Under the pieces are notes generated by a model that was not told the origin of the DNA, did no database searches, and saw nothing but the letters and a program-made list of their open reading frames with translations. Source: Deltaproteobacteria bacterium (GTDB lineage Bacteria > Desulfobacterota > Binatia > UBA9968). From it: a stretch of 61,876 bases of DNA. The stretch covers positions 1 to 61,876 of the forward strand of contig JACQUW010000266.1 of NCBI GenBank assembly GCA_016210115.1, given 5' to 3'. Made by a program: the position numbers and the translations under genes. Of this stretch, positions 7,695 through 16,980 are shown piece by piece. Within the stretch, counting starts at the first letter, position 1; each line of letters begins with the position of its first letter.

Positions 7695-10118
7695 TTACTG
7701 AAGCGTGACCCTGGGGGCTTCTCCGGGTTTTTTCTCCTGTTCAGATGGCTCGAGGGCGAGTCCCAGTGCTTCGTCTACCGTCTTTAAAAACTCAAAGCGG
7801 ATCTGCCGGCGGGCAGGTTCCGGAACGTCTTCCAAGTCCTTTCGATTCAACTCCGGGAGCAGAACGCACGAAATCCCGGCTCTCTTTGCCGCCAGTACCT
7901 TTTCCTTAATCCCGCCGACCGGCAAGACTAAGCCGCGCAGGCTGATCTCCCCGGTCATAGCAACTTCATGGCTGACGCATCTGTTTGTCAGGAGAGAAAC
8001 CAGCGTCACGAACAGGGTGATCCCCGCGCTCGGACCATCCTTAGGGATAGCACCCGCGGGGATGTGAATATGCACATCATGGGTCTTGAAGAGATCGGGA
8101 TTGACGTGAAGCTCCTCGGCTCGTGATTTGACCAGGCTAAGCGCGGCCTGAGCGCTTTCTTTCATGACATCGCCAAGCTGGCCCGTAAGAATCAATCTTC
8201 CCTCGCCGGGTATTTTCGTAGCTTCGACAAATAAGATGTCGCCACCGAACGGCGTCCATGCCAGGCCGGTCGCAACCCCAGGGAGGCTCGTCCGCAGCGC
8301 CACCTCGTTGAAGAACCTGGGGGACCCGAGAACCTCCCGGACCGCATTAACATCGATGGTCAGTCTTCCGTCCAGGCCTTCCGCAAAGCGCGTTGCGGCA
8401 CTACGGCAAATGGCGCCCAACTGACGCTCCAACTGACGCACGCCGGCCTCGCGCGTGTAGGACCGGATAATTTCCTGCACGGCATCTTCAGTGAAAGTAA
8501 TCTGGTCTAATTGCAGGCCATTTTCCGCAACCTGTCGCGGAATAAGATAACGCGTCGCGATCGCCACCTTATCCTCTTCGATGTAGCCCGGCAGCTCGAG
8601 AACCTCCATGCGGTCACGCAGAGGCGGGGGGATGCTGTCCAGCACATTGGCCGTCGCGACAAAAAGCACCTGGCTTAAGTCAAAGGCCACATCGAGATAA
8701 TGATCCTGGTAGGTCGAGTTCTGTGCCGGATCAAGCACCTCCAGCAGCGCTGCGGACGGATCGCCATGAAAGCTCGCGCTGAGCTTATCGACCTCGTCCA
8801 ACATAAAGACTGGATTCTTGGCGCCGGCCTTGCGTATGCCTTGGATGATTCTCCCTGGAAGTGCTCCGACGTACGTCCGGCGATGGCCCCGAATCTCCGC
8901 CTCATCGTGCACCCCGCCCAGGCTCTGTCTGACGAACTTCCGGTTCATCGCTCGGGCGATGCTTTGTCCGAGAGACGTTTTACCGACTCCGGGAGGACCA
9001 ACCAAACACAGGATGGGGCTTTTCCCCTGGGGCTTGAGTTTCCGAACCGCGAGGAACTCAATAATGCGTCTTTTGACTTTTTCCAGATCGTGATGATCGT
9101 CGTCAAGAATCTCACGCGCCTTCGGCAGGTCGATCTGTTCCTCGGTCACCACACTCCATGGAAGTTCGATCATCCAGTCCAGATACGTCCGAATCACCGA
9201 ATGTTCAGGCGACATCTCGGAGATGCGTTCAAGGCGGGTCAACTCTCTCAGCGCCTCTTTTTCGGCCTCGGGCGGCATGTTTGCCGCCTCGATCTTTTTC
9301 CGTAATTCCTCAATCTCTGCCGTTTTGCCTTCTTCCTCGCCTAGCTCTTTCTGTATGGCCTTGAGCTGCTCGCGCAGAAAATACTCCCGTTGGGATTTGT
9401 CCATCGACTCCTTGGTTTCGGCTCTAATCTTTTGGCTCAGCTCGAGCAATTCGATCTGGCGTGTGAGTTGACTGGAGACCTTTTGGACGCGGACCTCCAC
9501 ATCAAGAGTAGCTAAAATGTCCTGCTTATCGGAAGTTGTTAAGTCAAGGGTTGATGCGATGACATCGATCAGAGCTACGGGATCCTCGATGCTCTCGATC
9601 ATAGATCTCAGCTCGGCCATGGGTTGAGGGAGCAGGGATAAGGCTTTCAGTGCCTGTTCACGCAGATGCAGGATTCTGGCCTGAAACTCCTTCGTCTGCG
9701 GCACGCCTTCTTCCAAGTACGAGACCCGCGCAACCAAGAAAGGATCCGTGTGGAGAAATTCAAGAATCCTAATTCGCTGCCGGCCTTGCACGATAATCTG
9801 CCGCTGGTGTCCACGGGAGCCCGACAATCGAAGGACGTCTGCGGCCGTGCCGATCTCATAGAGATCTTTTGGCTGGGGAACTTCTATATCGGGGTCCTTT
9901 TGCGCAACCACTCCAACCGGTACTTGCTGGCGTACCGCTTGTTCCAGAGCCTGAAGACTTGCGGAGCGGCCGACAGAGAGGGGCATCACCGTATAGGGGA
10001 AAAGAACAGCATTACGCAATGTTAAGATGGGCAACGCCCCCGCGGGAATCTGAACGTGGGGTTTGATCTCAGACGCCCCCGCAACGGTGTCTTCTTTGGA
10101 ATGCTCTTCCGTGGTCAT
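7695..10118 (-). CDS. lon: ATP-dependent protease Lon
   Basis: Lon is a soluble hexameric protease that unfolds and degrades damaged and regulatory proteins. The product has 807 residues, the normal size. The N-terminal substrate-binding domain begins at PILTLRNAVLFPYTVMP. It is followed by a coiled region, the AAA+ module with Walker A GPPGVGKTS, and the Ser-Lys protease domain: Ser697 in KDGPSAGITL and Lys738 in VGGIKEKVLAA. I chose the ATG at 10118, which overlaps the stop of the upstream hsp20 gene (ATGA). The longer open frame to 10238 would lie inside hsp20. Co-expression with a small heat-shock protein fits protein quality control. Confidence 0.97.
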   Translation of the reverse strand: MTTEEHSKEDTVAGASEIKPHVQIPAGALPILTLRNAVLFPYTVMPLSVGRSASLQALEQAVRQQVPVGVVAQKDPDIEVPQPKDLYEIGTAADVLRLSGSRGHQRQIIVQGRQRIRILEFLHTDPFLVARVSYLEEGVPQTKEFQARILHLREQALKALSLLPQPMAELRSMIESIEDPVALIDVIASTLDLTTSDKQDILATLDVEVRVQKVSSQLTRQIELLELSQKIRAETKESMDKSQREYFLREQLKAIQKELGEEEGKTAEIEELRKKIEAANMPPEAEKEALRELTRLERISEMSPEHSVIRTYLDWMIELPWSVVTEEQIDLPKAREILDDDHHDLEKVKRRIIEFLAVRKLKPQGKSPILCLVGPPGVGKTSLGQSIARAMNRKFVRQSLGGVHDEAEIRGHRRTYVGALPGRIIQGIRKAGAKNPVFMLDEVDKLSASFHGDPSAALLEVLDPAQNSTYQDHYLDVAFDLSQVLFVATANVLDSIPPPLRDRMEVLELPGYIEEDKVAIATRYLIPRQVAENGLQLDQITFTEDAVQEIIRSYTREAGVRQLERQLGAICRSAATRFAEGLDGRLTIDVNAVREVLGSPRFFNEVALRTSLPGVATGLAWTPFGGDILFVEATKIPGEGRLILTGQLGDVMKESAQAALSLVKSRAEELHVNPDLFKTHDVHIHIPAGAIPKDGPSAGITLFVTLVSLLTNRCVSHEVAMTGEISLRGLVLPVGGIKEKVLAAKRAGISCVLLPELNRKDLEDVPEPARRQIRFEFLKTVDEALGLALEPSEQEKKPGEAPRVTLQ

Positions 10119-10543
10119 GAGACCTTTTTTAGCTCCATGGTTAAGAGCCCATCCTGAAGGCGTGTCTCGCCGATCATGAAACGGACGCCCGGCGTCAGGT
10201 TCAATCGGCGCTCGAAACGTCCGAGCGGGATCTCCCATAGTTTGAGCTCGCCTTCAGAACAGCATCTTGGAAGAGGACGCGTACCGGAGATAATCAACTC
10301 ATCGCCCTCCACGCGAACCTCAAGGTGATTGGGTTCGACTCCTGGCAACGCGGAAATCACCCACCAGCTCTGGGGGGTTTCAACCACGTTGACTGGTGGA
10401 GCCCAAGTGCCCAGACGATTGAGAGACCCTTCGTATTGGCCACGGACGAAAACCTGTAGAAAATTTCTCTGGATTCTTTCGGCTTGCTCGATCAGATCGC
10501 TGGCCTGTTGCCACATCACAAAATCCCAATGGCGCGATGTCAT
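10115..10543 (-). CDS. Small heat-shock protein, Hsp20 family
   Basis: This is an ATP-independent holdase chaperone that binds unfolding proteins. The product has 142 residues, with the alpha-crystallin domain from about residue 45 (PPVNVVETPQSWWVISALPGVEPNHLEVRVEG) through LQDGLLTMELKK. Its stop overlaps the lon start, so chaperone and protease are translationally linked. I favour the ATG at 10543 over the ATG at 10567: the sigma70-type promoter just upstream would place transcription start near 10573, leaving almost no leader for the longer form. GAAAGGGG would then act as the ribosome site, at a long spacing. Confidence 0.88.
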   Translation of the reverse strand: MTSRHWDFVMWQQASDLIEQAERIQRNFLQVFVRGQYEGSLNRLGTWAPPVNVVETPQSWWVISALPGVEPNHLEVRVEGDELIISGTRPLPRCCSEGELKLWEIPLGRFERRLNLTPGVRFMIGETRLQDGLLTMELKKVS

Positions 10544-10579
10544 AAAAAAAATGGAAACCCCTTTCATCTAAATAAATAG

Positions 10580-10608
10580 AGATTAGGCTTAGCGCCCACC
10601 CATGTCAA
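10580..10608 (-). promoter_or_regulatory. Sigma70-type promoter of hsp20-lon
   Basis: On the minus strand a perfect TTGACA (10608-10603) is followed, after exactly 17 bases, by TAATCT (10585-10580). Transcription would start near 10573, just upstream of the hsp20 coding region. I see no clear heat-shock sigma32 motif, so basal sigma70-type transcription is the simplest reading. Confidence 0.6.
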
Positions 10609-10657
10609 GGTAAGCAAGTCAAAGCGGCGCTAGTGATCCTGCTCGGAGCGGCTTACG

Positions 10658-11188
10658 TTATGAACCTGGACTCATGTCCGTCAGCATGGCGGGATAAGTG
10701 GATTCGCATCGCGCGCGGCTTTTTTCTATTTTTGGTTTGTCGGTGGCCATAATTTGCTCCCCGCGATAACTCCTGGCCAGAATCTGTATCGGATTGAGCG
10801 GACGGCGGCCCGTGCCCTGCTCGATCTGCATGGCAGCCAAAGGGCAGTCCGAACAGGTTACGTCCGGATTGTCTTCGCTCATCCCGCTAAACGCCCGGCG
10901 GCCCCATTTCAGGGAGCTCTCAAAATTCTCTTTCTTCATGGCCCAAGTGCCGTCGTGCCCGGAACACTCCTCTACGACTCTCACCCGCGTGTCAGGAAGC
11001 AATGAAAGAACATCTCGGCTTTTATAGCCTGTGTTCTGCGCTCGCAGGTGACAGGGCATGTGGTAGTTGATTTTACCCGCGCTGGTTTTAAACTCCCGAT
11101 TCAGTTTTCCATGCGCCGCCAGAAATGCCAGAAATTCGGTTGGATCCATTGTTTTGGCTGCGACCAGCTTCGCCTCTTCCGTGCCCAA
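10658..11188 (-). pseudogene. C-terminal fragment of GlpC-like CCG Fe-S protein
   Basis: These 176 residues match the C-terminal CCG (Cys-Cys-Gly) domain of GlpC/heterodisulfide-reductase-D-like iron-sulfur proteins. Signatures are NYHMPCHLRAQNTGYKSRDV, VEECSGHDGTWAMK and CSDCPLAAMQIEQGTG. The full family protein is about 430 residues, with two N-terminal 4Fe-4S ferredoxin motifs and a first CCG domain. None of that is present. The frame closes at a TAA nine bases before the first possible start (TTG), and the DNA upstream in other frames does not encode the missing part. I read it as a remnant of a truncated gene. A short functional protein cannot be excluded. Confidence 0.7.
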
Positions 11189-11586
11189 TACCGATTAGCT
11201 GGGCGCTCGTCTTCTTGCGACGGATCACAGGGCCGGTAATGGTTACACCGTCGTCGATGTAAACGCGGATGGAAAAGGCCCGAGACCGGGTGCAATCCAG
11301 GCGATATCCGGTACGATGTTGAACCACTCACTGTAAAACCTATTTGCAGCGCCCATCGGCATCATCACCCCTGAAACCGATTAAAAATTCGCTGGTTCGC
11401 CCTCACTCCTGGCGGTTTGCCCGGGCGGCCGTTTGCACACGGCAAGAGGATAGCTTATAAAATAAGCCATCAATCATCAGCTGACAGCTTTCAGCAAAGA
11501 ACAAATAAGGTCTATCGGCGCCCCCTTTTGGCCTATCTTGCCGATGGCTGAGAGCTAAGTGATGAAAGCTAATCAGAGGTAAAAAA

Positions 11587-12765
11587 GTGGAATTCCAGCG
11601 GATTAAGCGGCTCCCGCCCTATGTCTTCAACATCATCAATGATCTAAAGCAAGAGGCCCGGCGAAGAGGAGAGGATATCGTCGATTTCGGCATGGGGAAT
11701 CCGGATCAACCCAGTCCTCCCCACGTGGTTTCGAAGCTTATTGAGGCCGCCGCAAAGCCGCACAACCATCGTTATTCGGTCTCCAGGGGAATCTATAAAC
11801 TGCGGGTTGCCATCGCCGATTGGTACAAGAACCGCTTCCAGGTGGACATCGACCCTGATACGGAGGCGATTGTCACCGTAGGCGCCAAAGAAGGGCTGGC
11901 CCATCTCGTTTGGGCGATCGTGGATCCGGGCGACGTGGTTCTTTGCCCAAGCCCGACTTATCCCATTCACCAGTACTCTGTGGTCCTTGCCGGCGGAGAC
12001 CTGAGAAACATCCCGATGTATTCCAGCGAGGGTTTTCTCGCCCACCTGGAAGAAGCGATCAAGCAGAGCTGGCCCAAGCCCAAGCTCATTATCATCAGCT
12101 TCCCTCATAATCCCACGACCGAGGTTGTGGAGCTGGATTTCTTCAAGCGCATCGTTCGCTTTGCCCAGGAGCAGGATATCCTGGTGATTCACGACCTGGC
12201 TTACGCGGACATCAAGTTCGATGGTTACGAGCCGCCGAGCTTTCTTCAGGTGCCGGGGGCCAAAGAAGTGGGCGTGGAATTCTTTTCGCTTTCCAAAAGC
12301 TACAATATGCCCGGATGGAGGGTTGGGTTCGCGGTGGGGAATCGCGACATGATTCATGCGCTTGGCAGAATTAAGAGCTATCTGGATTACGGAATTTTTC
12401 AGCCGGTGCAAATAGCGGCTATCCATGCGCTGAATGGCCCGCAGGATTGCGTCGAGGAAATCTGCGAAACCTACCGCCGGCGCCGCGACGCGCTGGTAGA
12501 CGGGCTTGACCGCGTCGGGTGGAAAATCAAAAAGCCGAAAGGGACGATGTTTGTCTGGGCTGAAATCCCGGAGCCATGCAAGAAAATGGGTTCGGTCGAA
12601 TTTTCCAAGGTCCTTCTTCAGGAAGCGAAGGTTGCTGTCTCCCCGGGGATCGGATTCGGCCAGTACGGAGACTCCTTTGTCCGCTTTGCGCTGATAGAGA
12701 ACGAGCACCGCACTCGCCAGGCGGTCCGGACGATTCGACGCGCGCTGGCCAAATTGCTGGATTGA
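11587..12765 (+). CDS. alaC: AlaC-type alanine/glutamate-pyruvate aminotransferase
   Basis: This is a PLP-dependent class I aminotransferase of 392 residues. It is close to E. coli AlaC throughout: the opening '[13 protein letters not shown]', '[12 protein letters not shown]', 'GAKEGLAHL' and the PLP-lysine motif '[14 protein letters not shown]'. The expected reaction is pyruvate plus glutamate to alanine plus 2-oxoglutarate. Relatives in some lineages use LL-diaminopimelate or methionine-related substrates, so the specificity is not certain. The start is GTG at 11587 with AGAGG seven bases upstream. It lies 36 bases before hom in the same direction, which links it to aspartate-family or alanine metabolism. 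Confidence 0.9.
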   Translation: MEFQRIKRLPPYVFNIINDLKQEARRRGEDIVDFGMGNPDQPSPPHVVSKLIEAAAKPHNHRYSVSRGIYKLRVAIADWYKNRFQVDIDPDTEAIVTVGAKEGLAHLVWAIVDPGDVVLCPSPTYPIHQYSVVLAGGDLRNIPMYSSEGFLAHLEEAIKQSWPKPKLIIISFPHNPTTEVVELDFFKRIVRFAQEQDILVIHDLAYADIKFDGYEPPSFLQVPGAKEVGVEFFSLSKSYNMPGWRVGFAVGNRDMIHALGRIKSYLDYGIFQPVQIAAIHALNGPQDCVEEICETYRRRRDALVDGLDRVGWKIKKPKGTMFVWAEIPEPCKKMGSVEFSKVLLQEAKVAVSPGIGFGQYGDSFVRFALIENEHRTRQAVRTIRRALAKLLD

Positions 12766-12801
12766 GGCGGCTCTCGCTGATTCCACTCCTCTTGAATTCC
12801 A

Positions 12802-14202
12802 GTGGCACAAGAAAAAAATCGTAAACGCGTCAAAATAGGCCTGCTCGGTTCGGGAACCGTGGGCGGGGCGATCCAGGACTTCATTTTCAAGGATCAGAAG
12901 CGCCCGGACCTCGATCTTGAGATCGTCAAGATCTTTACCCGACATCCCGAACAGAAAAGGTGGTATTCCACCTATCCGAAGCTCTTTACGACAAACCCGT
13001 TGGAGGTTGTCGAACATCCCGAAGCAGAGATCATCATAGAGGCTCTTGGATTTCAGAACGACCAGCAGATCAGCGAATTCAAGGATTACATCATTCGGGC
13101 ATTTAAGAGCGGAAAAGGCCTGGTGACCTCGGACAAGGCCGTGTTGGCCAGGCACGGCCGCGAGATCTGGGACGCCGCCGCCCGCTATGGCCAGGAACTC
13201 AGGTTCGAAGCCTGCGTTGGCGGCGGCATCCCGATTATTCGTTCTCTCACGGAAAGCTTCGCGGCCGAGGAGCCGACGGCCATCTACGGGATCGTGAACG
13301 GCACCTGTAACTATATCCTTTCCGAGATGGCAAAGAGCGGGAAGAGCTATCGCGTCGCTTTGCGTGAAGCCCAGGAATGTGGGTACGCCGAGACAAATCC
13401 CGAGTCCGACATCAGCGGAAGCGATGCCGAAGCGAAGCTTATTTTACTGGCCGCCGTGACTTTCGGCGTTCACGTGCAACCGGGAAAGCTCTGGCGCCAA
13501 GGCATTAACAAAATCCACGCGATGGATTTTCTTTACGCGGCCAAGAAAGCTTCCTGTACGATCAAGCATCTGGCCGTCGCCAGGAGTGTCGGAGCTTCGC
13601 TGCAAGCCTTCGTTTCGCCGGTGCTTGTGCCGCGCAGCCACTTCCTTTCTTCGATCGACGGCGCCACCAATGCGATTTTTTTCAAAGGCAGACGTAGCGA
13701 GGACGACGCCAGCCGGGAGCAGCCGGAAAGCCGCGATTGGAATTATGTTTTCGTCGGTCCCGGCGCGGGAGGTGGCGCAACAGCCGTGGCCGTTCTTGGA
13801 GATGTGATGGATCTCGCCCGCGGCCGCCGGCAGCGCGTGACCGGCCCGCCAAGTCTGGTCGCGCCGGGAGTGCTGGGCCTTCATTCTCCCGACGAGATTT
13901 TGGCCTCTTTCTACATCCGGTTTGTGGTGACGGACCGGGCAGGAATCGTTGGAGACATCTGCCAGACATTCGGGGAAAGGGACATCAATATTTCCGAGGT
14001 CTGGCAACTCAGTCATAGTGACGAGGAATTGCGGCGGCTTGCGGCCGGGTGTGGGAAGGATATCGGGAGCCGAAAAATACTGCCGTTTGTCATTACCCTG
14101 GAGCCGGCGACCGTAAAACAGGTGAAGCAGGCTCTGGAAATCGTCGGCCAACAGGATTACATTCTACTCCCTCCAATCTGGTTTCCGATTTGGACAGATT
14201 AG
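12802..14202 (+). CDS. hom: Homoserine dehydrogenase with ACT domain
   Basis: This enzyme reduces aspartate semialdehyde to homoserine with NAD(P)H, the branch point to threonine and methionine. The product has 466 residues. It has an N-terminal Rossmann motif GLLGSGTVGGA, SDKAVLARHG, and the conserved GIVNGTCNYILSEM and GYAETNPESDISGSDAEAKL segments. A C-terminal ACT domain (about 370-460, beginning SFYIRFVVTDRAGIVGDI) suggests feedback control by an amino acid, usually threonine. The start is GTG with a weak ribosome site. It is followed by the proposed homoserine kinase, consistent with a threonine-branch operon. Confidence 0.95.
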   Translation: MAQEKNRKRVKIGLLGSGTVGGAIQDFIFKDQKRPDLDLEIVKIFTRHPEQKRWYSTYPKLFTTNPLEVVEHPEAEIIIEALGFQNDQQISEFKDYIIRAFKSGKGLVTSDKAVLARHGREIWDAAARYGQELRFEACVGGGIPIIRSLTESFAAEEPTAIYGIVNGTCNYILSEMAKSGKSYRVALREAQECGYAETNPESDISGSDAEAKLILLAAVTFGVHVQPGKLWRQGINKIHAMDFLYAAKKASCTIKHLAVARSVGASLQAFVSPVLVPRSHFLSSIDGATNAIFFKGRRSEDDASREQPESRDWNYVFVGPGAGGGATAVAVLGDVMDLARGRRQRVTGPPSLVAPGVLGLHSPDEILASFYIRFVVTDRAGIVGDICQTFGERDINISEVWQLSHSDEELRRLAAGCGKDIGSRKILPFVITLEPATVKQVKQALEIVGQQDYILLPPIWFPIWTD

Positions 14203-14292
14203 GACTTAAGAATGGCGCCAGTCGCCGCAGCCGATGAGAATCCCGGCAGAGATGAGCGCTTTAAAAAAGATCTTTGGAGGAGCATAGCACAG

Positions 14293-15519
14293 GTGAAATA
14301 CGTTGTACTGCAAGGGGATGGAATGGCTGATTACCCTCTGGATAGTCTGAACGGAAAAACTCCCCTGGAAGCAGCCGCCACTCCTCACATGGACTGGCTT
14401 GCATCTCACGGCGTGTTTGGGCTTGCGCACACGATTCCTGACGGCTTTCCTCCCGGGAGCGATGTCGGGAATATGAGCATTATGGGTTACGATCCGCGCC
14501 TTTACCATACGGGCCGTTCCCCGCTTGAAGCCGCGAGCATGGGTGTAGCCCTGGGCCCGCATGACATCGCATTTCGCTGCAATCTCGTTACCCTGAAGCA
14601 GACCGGAAACGGCGTCATTATGGAAGACTTTACCGCCGGTCACATTGCCAGCGAAGAGGCGGCCGAGATCATTTCGGATCTCAACCGCGAGCTGGGCGGG
14701 AAGGACATTGAGTTTCACGCGGGCGTAAGTTACCGGCATCTGATGGTCTGGCGCGGTGGAAAGGAGCAGATGAACACGACTCCGCCACACGATATTACGG
14801 ATAAACCAGCCGAACCCCACCTGCCAGAAGGAGAAGGTGCGGAACTCCTTCGGAACCTGATGGAACGCTCGCAGAAAATACTTGCCAGGCATCCCGTCAA
14901 TCGCAAGAGAGAAGAAAGAGGGCAAAGAAGGGCCACCTCGATTTGGCTCTGGGGCCAGGGAAGAGCCCCTCGCCTGCCATCGCTGACGGAGAGATATGGA
15001 ATTAAGGGCGGCGTGATTTCGGCTGTAGACATAATTCATGGCCTGGGTGTCTATGCCGGACTGGAGCGGGTTCACGTTCCGGGAGTTACGGGTTTTCTTG
15101 ATACCAATTACAAGGGGAAGGCAGAATACGGTCTTAGAACCCTGGAAGAAAAGGATTTTATTTTTATCCATGTGGAGGCTCCGGATGAAGCAGGACACAT
15201 GGGAGATCTAGAAAAAAAGATAAAGGCGATCGAAGACTTTGACGAGAAAATCGTGGGCACTCTGCTGAATCGCATGGATCGTTGGCCGGACTGGAAAATC
15301 CTTCTTATTCCCGATCACCCGACTCCAATAGCTCTTAAAACTCATACTCCCGATCCCGTTCCCTTCGCGCTCTGTTCTTCAGGCGCGCCGGAAAAGAAGG
15401 GACAGTTTGGCTTCAATGAGAAAGACGCCCGAAAGACTGGGATTGTCGTCTTTCAGGCTCACACTTTGATGGACGCACTTATCGGAGGAGCAGCACCTTG
15501 GACCGAAACCTTGCCCTAG
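14293..15519 (+). CDS. ApgM/PgmA-like proposed homoserine kinase
   Basis: This is an alkaline-phosphatase-superfamily protein of 408 residues, of the archaeal 2,3-bisphosphoglycerate-independent phosphoglycerate mutase type. Metal-site and nucleophile motifs are visible: GDGMAD (Asp9), GSDVGN (Ser56), EAPDEAGHMGD, and LIPDHPTP with THTPDPVPF. A subfamily of these proteins found beside hom in bacteria lacking ThrB is annotated as a proposed homoserine kinase (TIGR02535). The position right after hom here supports that reading over a glycolytic role. I chose the GTG at 14293 because GGAGG precedes it and the protein then begins at the conserved KYVVLQGDG strand. An ATG at 14212 would add 27 residues. 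Confidence 0.8.
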   Translation: MKYVVLQGDGMADYPLDSLNGKTPLEAAATPHMDWLASHGVFGLAHTIPDGFPPGSDVGNMSIMGYDPRLYHTGRSPLEAASMGVALGPHDIAFRCNLVTLKQTGNGVIMEDFTAGHIASEEAAEIISDLNRELGGKDIEFHAGVSYRHLMVWRGGKEQMNTTPPHDITDKPAEPHLPEGEGAELLRNLMERSQKILARHPVNRKREERGQRRATSIWLWGQGRAPRLPSLTERYGIKGGVISAVDIIHGLGVYAGLERVHVPGVTGFLDTNYKGKAEYGLRTLEEKDFIFIHVEAPDEAGHMGDLEKKIKAIEDFDEKIVGTLLNRMDRWPDWKILLIPDHPTPIALKTHTPDPVPFALCSSGAPEKKGQFGFNEKDARKTGIVVFQAHTLMDALIGGAAPWTETLP

Positions 15520-16451
15520 AGGTTGTTCGTGTGACCGAAGCCGCTGCGTTATCTGCGGCCTCCCTGATGGGCCGGGGAGATGAAAAGGCCGCAGATCAGG
15601 CTGCCGTGGACGCGATGCGCCGGGCCTTTAATGGCGTTCCGATAAATGGAACCGTCGTGATTGGAGAAGGCGAGAGAGATGAGGCGCCGATGTTGTACAT
15701 TGGCGAACAGGTGGGAACGGGCAACGGTCCCGCCGTTGATATCGCGCTGGACCCGCTGGAAGGAACAACGATCTGCGCCAACGGGGGCCCCAATGCTTTA
15801 TCGGTTATAGCAATCGCTGATCGCGGCAATTTTCTCCACTGCCCCGACACCTACATGGATAAGATTGCCGTGGGGCCCGCCGGAAAGGGAATTATCGATC
15901 TGGATAAAAGCCCCACGGAAAATCTCAGAGCCCTGGCTGAGGCCAAGGGAGAACGCATGGAGAACCTGACCGTGGTTATTCTCTACCGGCCTCGGCACGA
16001 TACCCTTATTCAGGAGGTTCGCCGGGCAGGCGCCCGCATTAAACTGATAAGCGATGGCGATGTCTCGGCTGCCATCGCCACAACCAACCCCGAAACGGGG
16101 ATTGATATTCTCATGGGTATCGGCGGCGCTCCCGAGGGCGTTCTGGCGGCGGCTGCCCTGCGTTGCGTGGGGGGCGATATGCAGTGCCGATTGAAGCCGC
16201 GGAACCAACAAGAGTTGGAACGCGCGCAGGCGATGGGAATCAAGGATGTCGGGAAAAAATTTACGCTTGAAGAACTGGCGGGTGGCGATGTGATGTTCGC
16301 CGCCACGGGTGTAACCGATGGCGACTATCTCCGCGGTGTCCATTTTTTTCCAGGGGGCGCTACGACTCAGTCGGTCGTCATGCGCTCTAAAACCCATACG
16401 ATTCGCGTCATCAATGCCACCCATGACTTCAGCTTCAAGCCGCTGCCATAG
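15498..16451 (+). CDS. glpX: Fructose-1,6-bisphosphatase, class II
   Basis: GlpX hydrolyses fructose-1,6-bisphosphate to fructose-6-phosphate in gluconeogenesis. In some bacteria it also acts on sedoheptulose-1,7-bisphosphate. The product has 317 residues, the normal length. The signature GEGERDEAPMLYIGE, the metal-site motif DPLEGTT and the later DGDVSAAI and GIGGAPEGVLAAAAL are typical of GlpX. The start is TTG with GGAGGAG at good spacing, and the gene overlaps the end of the preceding kinase-like gene by 22 bases, so it is co-transcribed with it. The unusual hom-apgM-glpX order may be lineage-specific. Confidence 0.94.
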   Translation: MDRNLALEVVRVTEAAALSAASLMGRGDEKAADQAAVDAMRRAFNGVPINGTVVIGEGERDEAPMLYIGEQVGTGNGPAVDIALDPLEGTTICANGGPNALSVIAIADRGNFLHCPDTYMDKIAVGPAGKGIIDLDKSPTENLRALAEAKGERMENLTVVILYRPRHDTLIQEVRRAGARIKLISDGDVSAAIATTNPETGIDILMGIGGAPEGVLAAAALRCVGGDMQCRLKPRNQQELERAQAMGIKDVGKKFTLEELAGGDVMFAATGVTDGDYLRGVHFFPGGATTQSVVMRSKTHTIRVINATHDFSFKPLP

Positions 16452-16566
16452 CGTCATGTCTCCGCGGCTCATTCGATAAGTTTGCCTCGCGGTTTGGAGA
16501 TGGGAGAGCCCCTGATCCCGGGTTCCTCCCGTTAGGCCGAACCGGCGGCCCGTCAATCGTTCTCCG

Positions 16567-16788
16567 ATGAGGCGAAAAAGAAAGAGAAAAAACAAACTGG
16601 GCGTTTTTGCCGTCGTATTGTTCTTAGTCTTATGTGTCATTGGGTTGTGGTATTTGCGCCGGGACATAGAAAGCTACTTTAAGCCACGGGCTGAAAAGCG
16701 CTTCGAGGAAAAAATCTCCGAAGAAGACCGGAAACGGCTGGATGAAATATTGCAGCAGCGGCAGCATGGGAAACCCGCTGATCGTTAA
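16567..16788 (+). CDS. Small single-pass membrane protein
   Basis: The protein has 73 residues. A very basic N-terminus (MRRKRKRKNK) is followed by one hydrophobic helix (about 11-29, LGVFAVVLFLVLCVIGLWYL) and a charged, probably helical tail. By the positive-inside rule the tail lies outside the cytoplasm. There is no family match. It sits between glpX and the UbiD-family gene in the same orientation. Confidence 0.55.
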   Translation: MRRKRKRKNKLGVFAVVLFLVLCVIGLWYLRRDIESYFKPRAEKRFEEKISEEDRKRLDEILQQRQHGKPADR

Positions 16789-16807
16789 GGGTCTGTAAAA
16801 AATATCA

Positions 16808-16887
16808 TATGGCTTTTGCTATTTGGCATCGGCCATTGCTATCTGCTAATTGCTTCTGCCATTCGCTCTTCGCTATTTGCCATTACC
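16808..16887. repeat. Dispersed TTTGCTATTTGGC-type intergenic repeat
   Basis: This is an 80-base stretch of near-repeats of GCTATTTGCC/ATTGCTATC on the plus strand, the complement of the beat seen at 7411-7436 and 36461-36487. It fills most of the gap between 16788 and the UbiD-family gene. It is not a CRISPR: the units are short, degenerate and have no spacers. Confidence 0.5.
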
Positions 16888-16980
16888 CGAACTGAACTTG
16901 ACCCCGCGGAGAATTTTCGCTAAGGTCCTCGTATCTCATCACGGCGATTTCGCCGGCGCGGGGAAAGCTAGGAGGAATCT

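Noticed and set aside
10119..10238. 40-codon extension of lon
   Set aside because: It lies inside the hsp20 gene; the inner ATG gives the normal Lon N-terminus.
11644..13155. Long minus-strand open frame opposite alaC and hom
   Set aside because: It runs antisense to two well-conserved genes, shows no protein family and reflects their codon bias.
16808..16887. Repeat stretch as a CRISPR array
   Set aside because: The units are short and degenerate and have no spacers of constant length.
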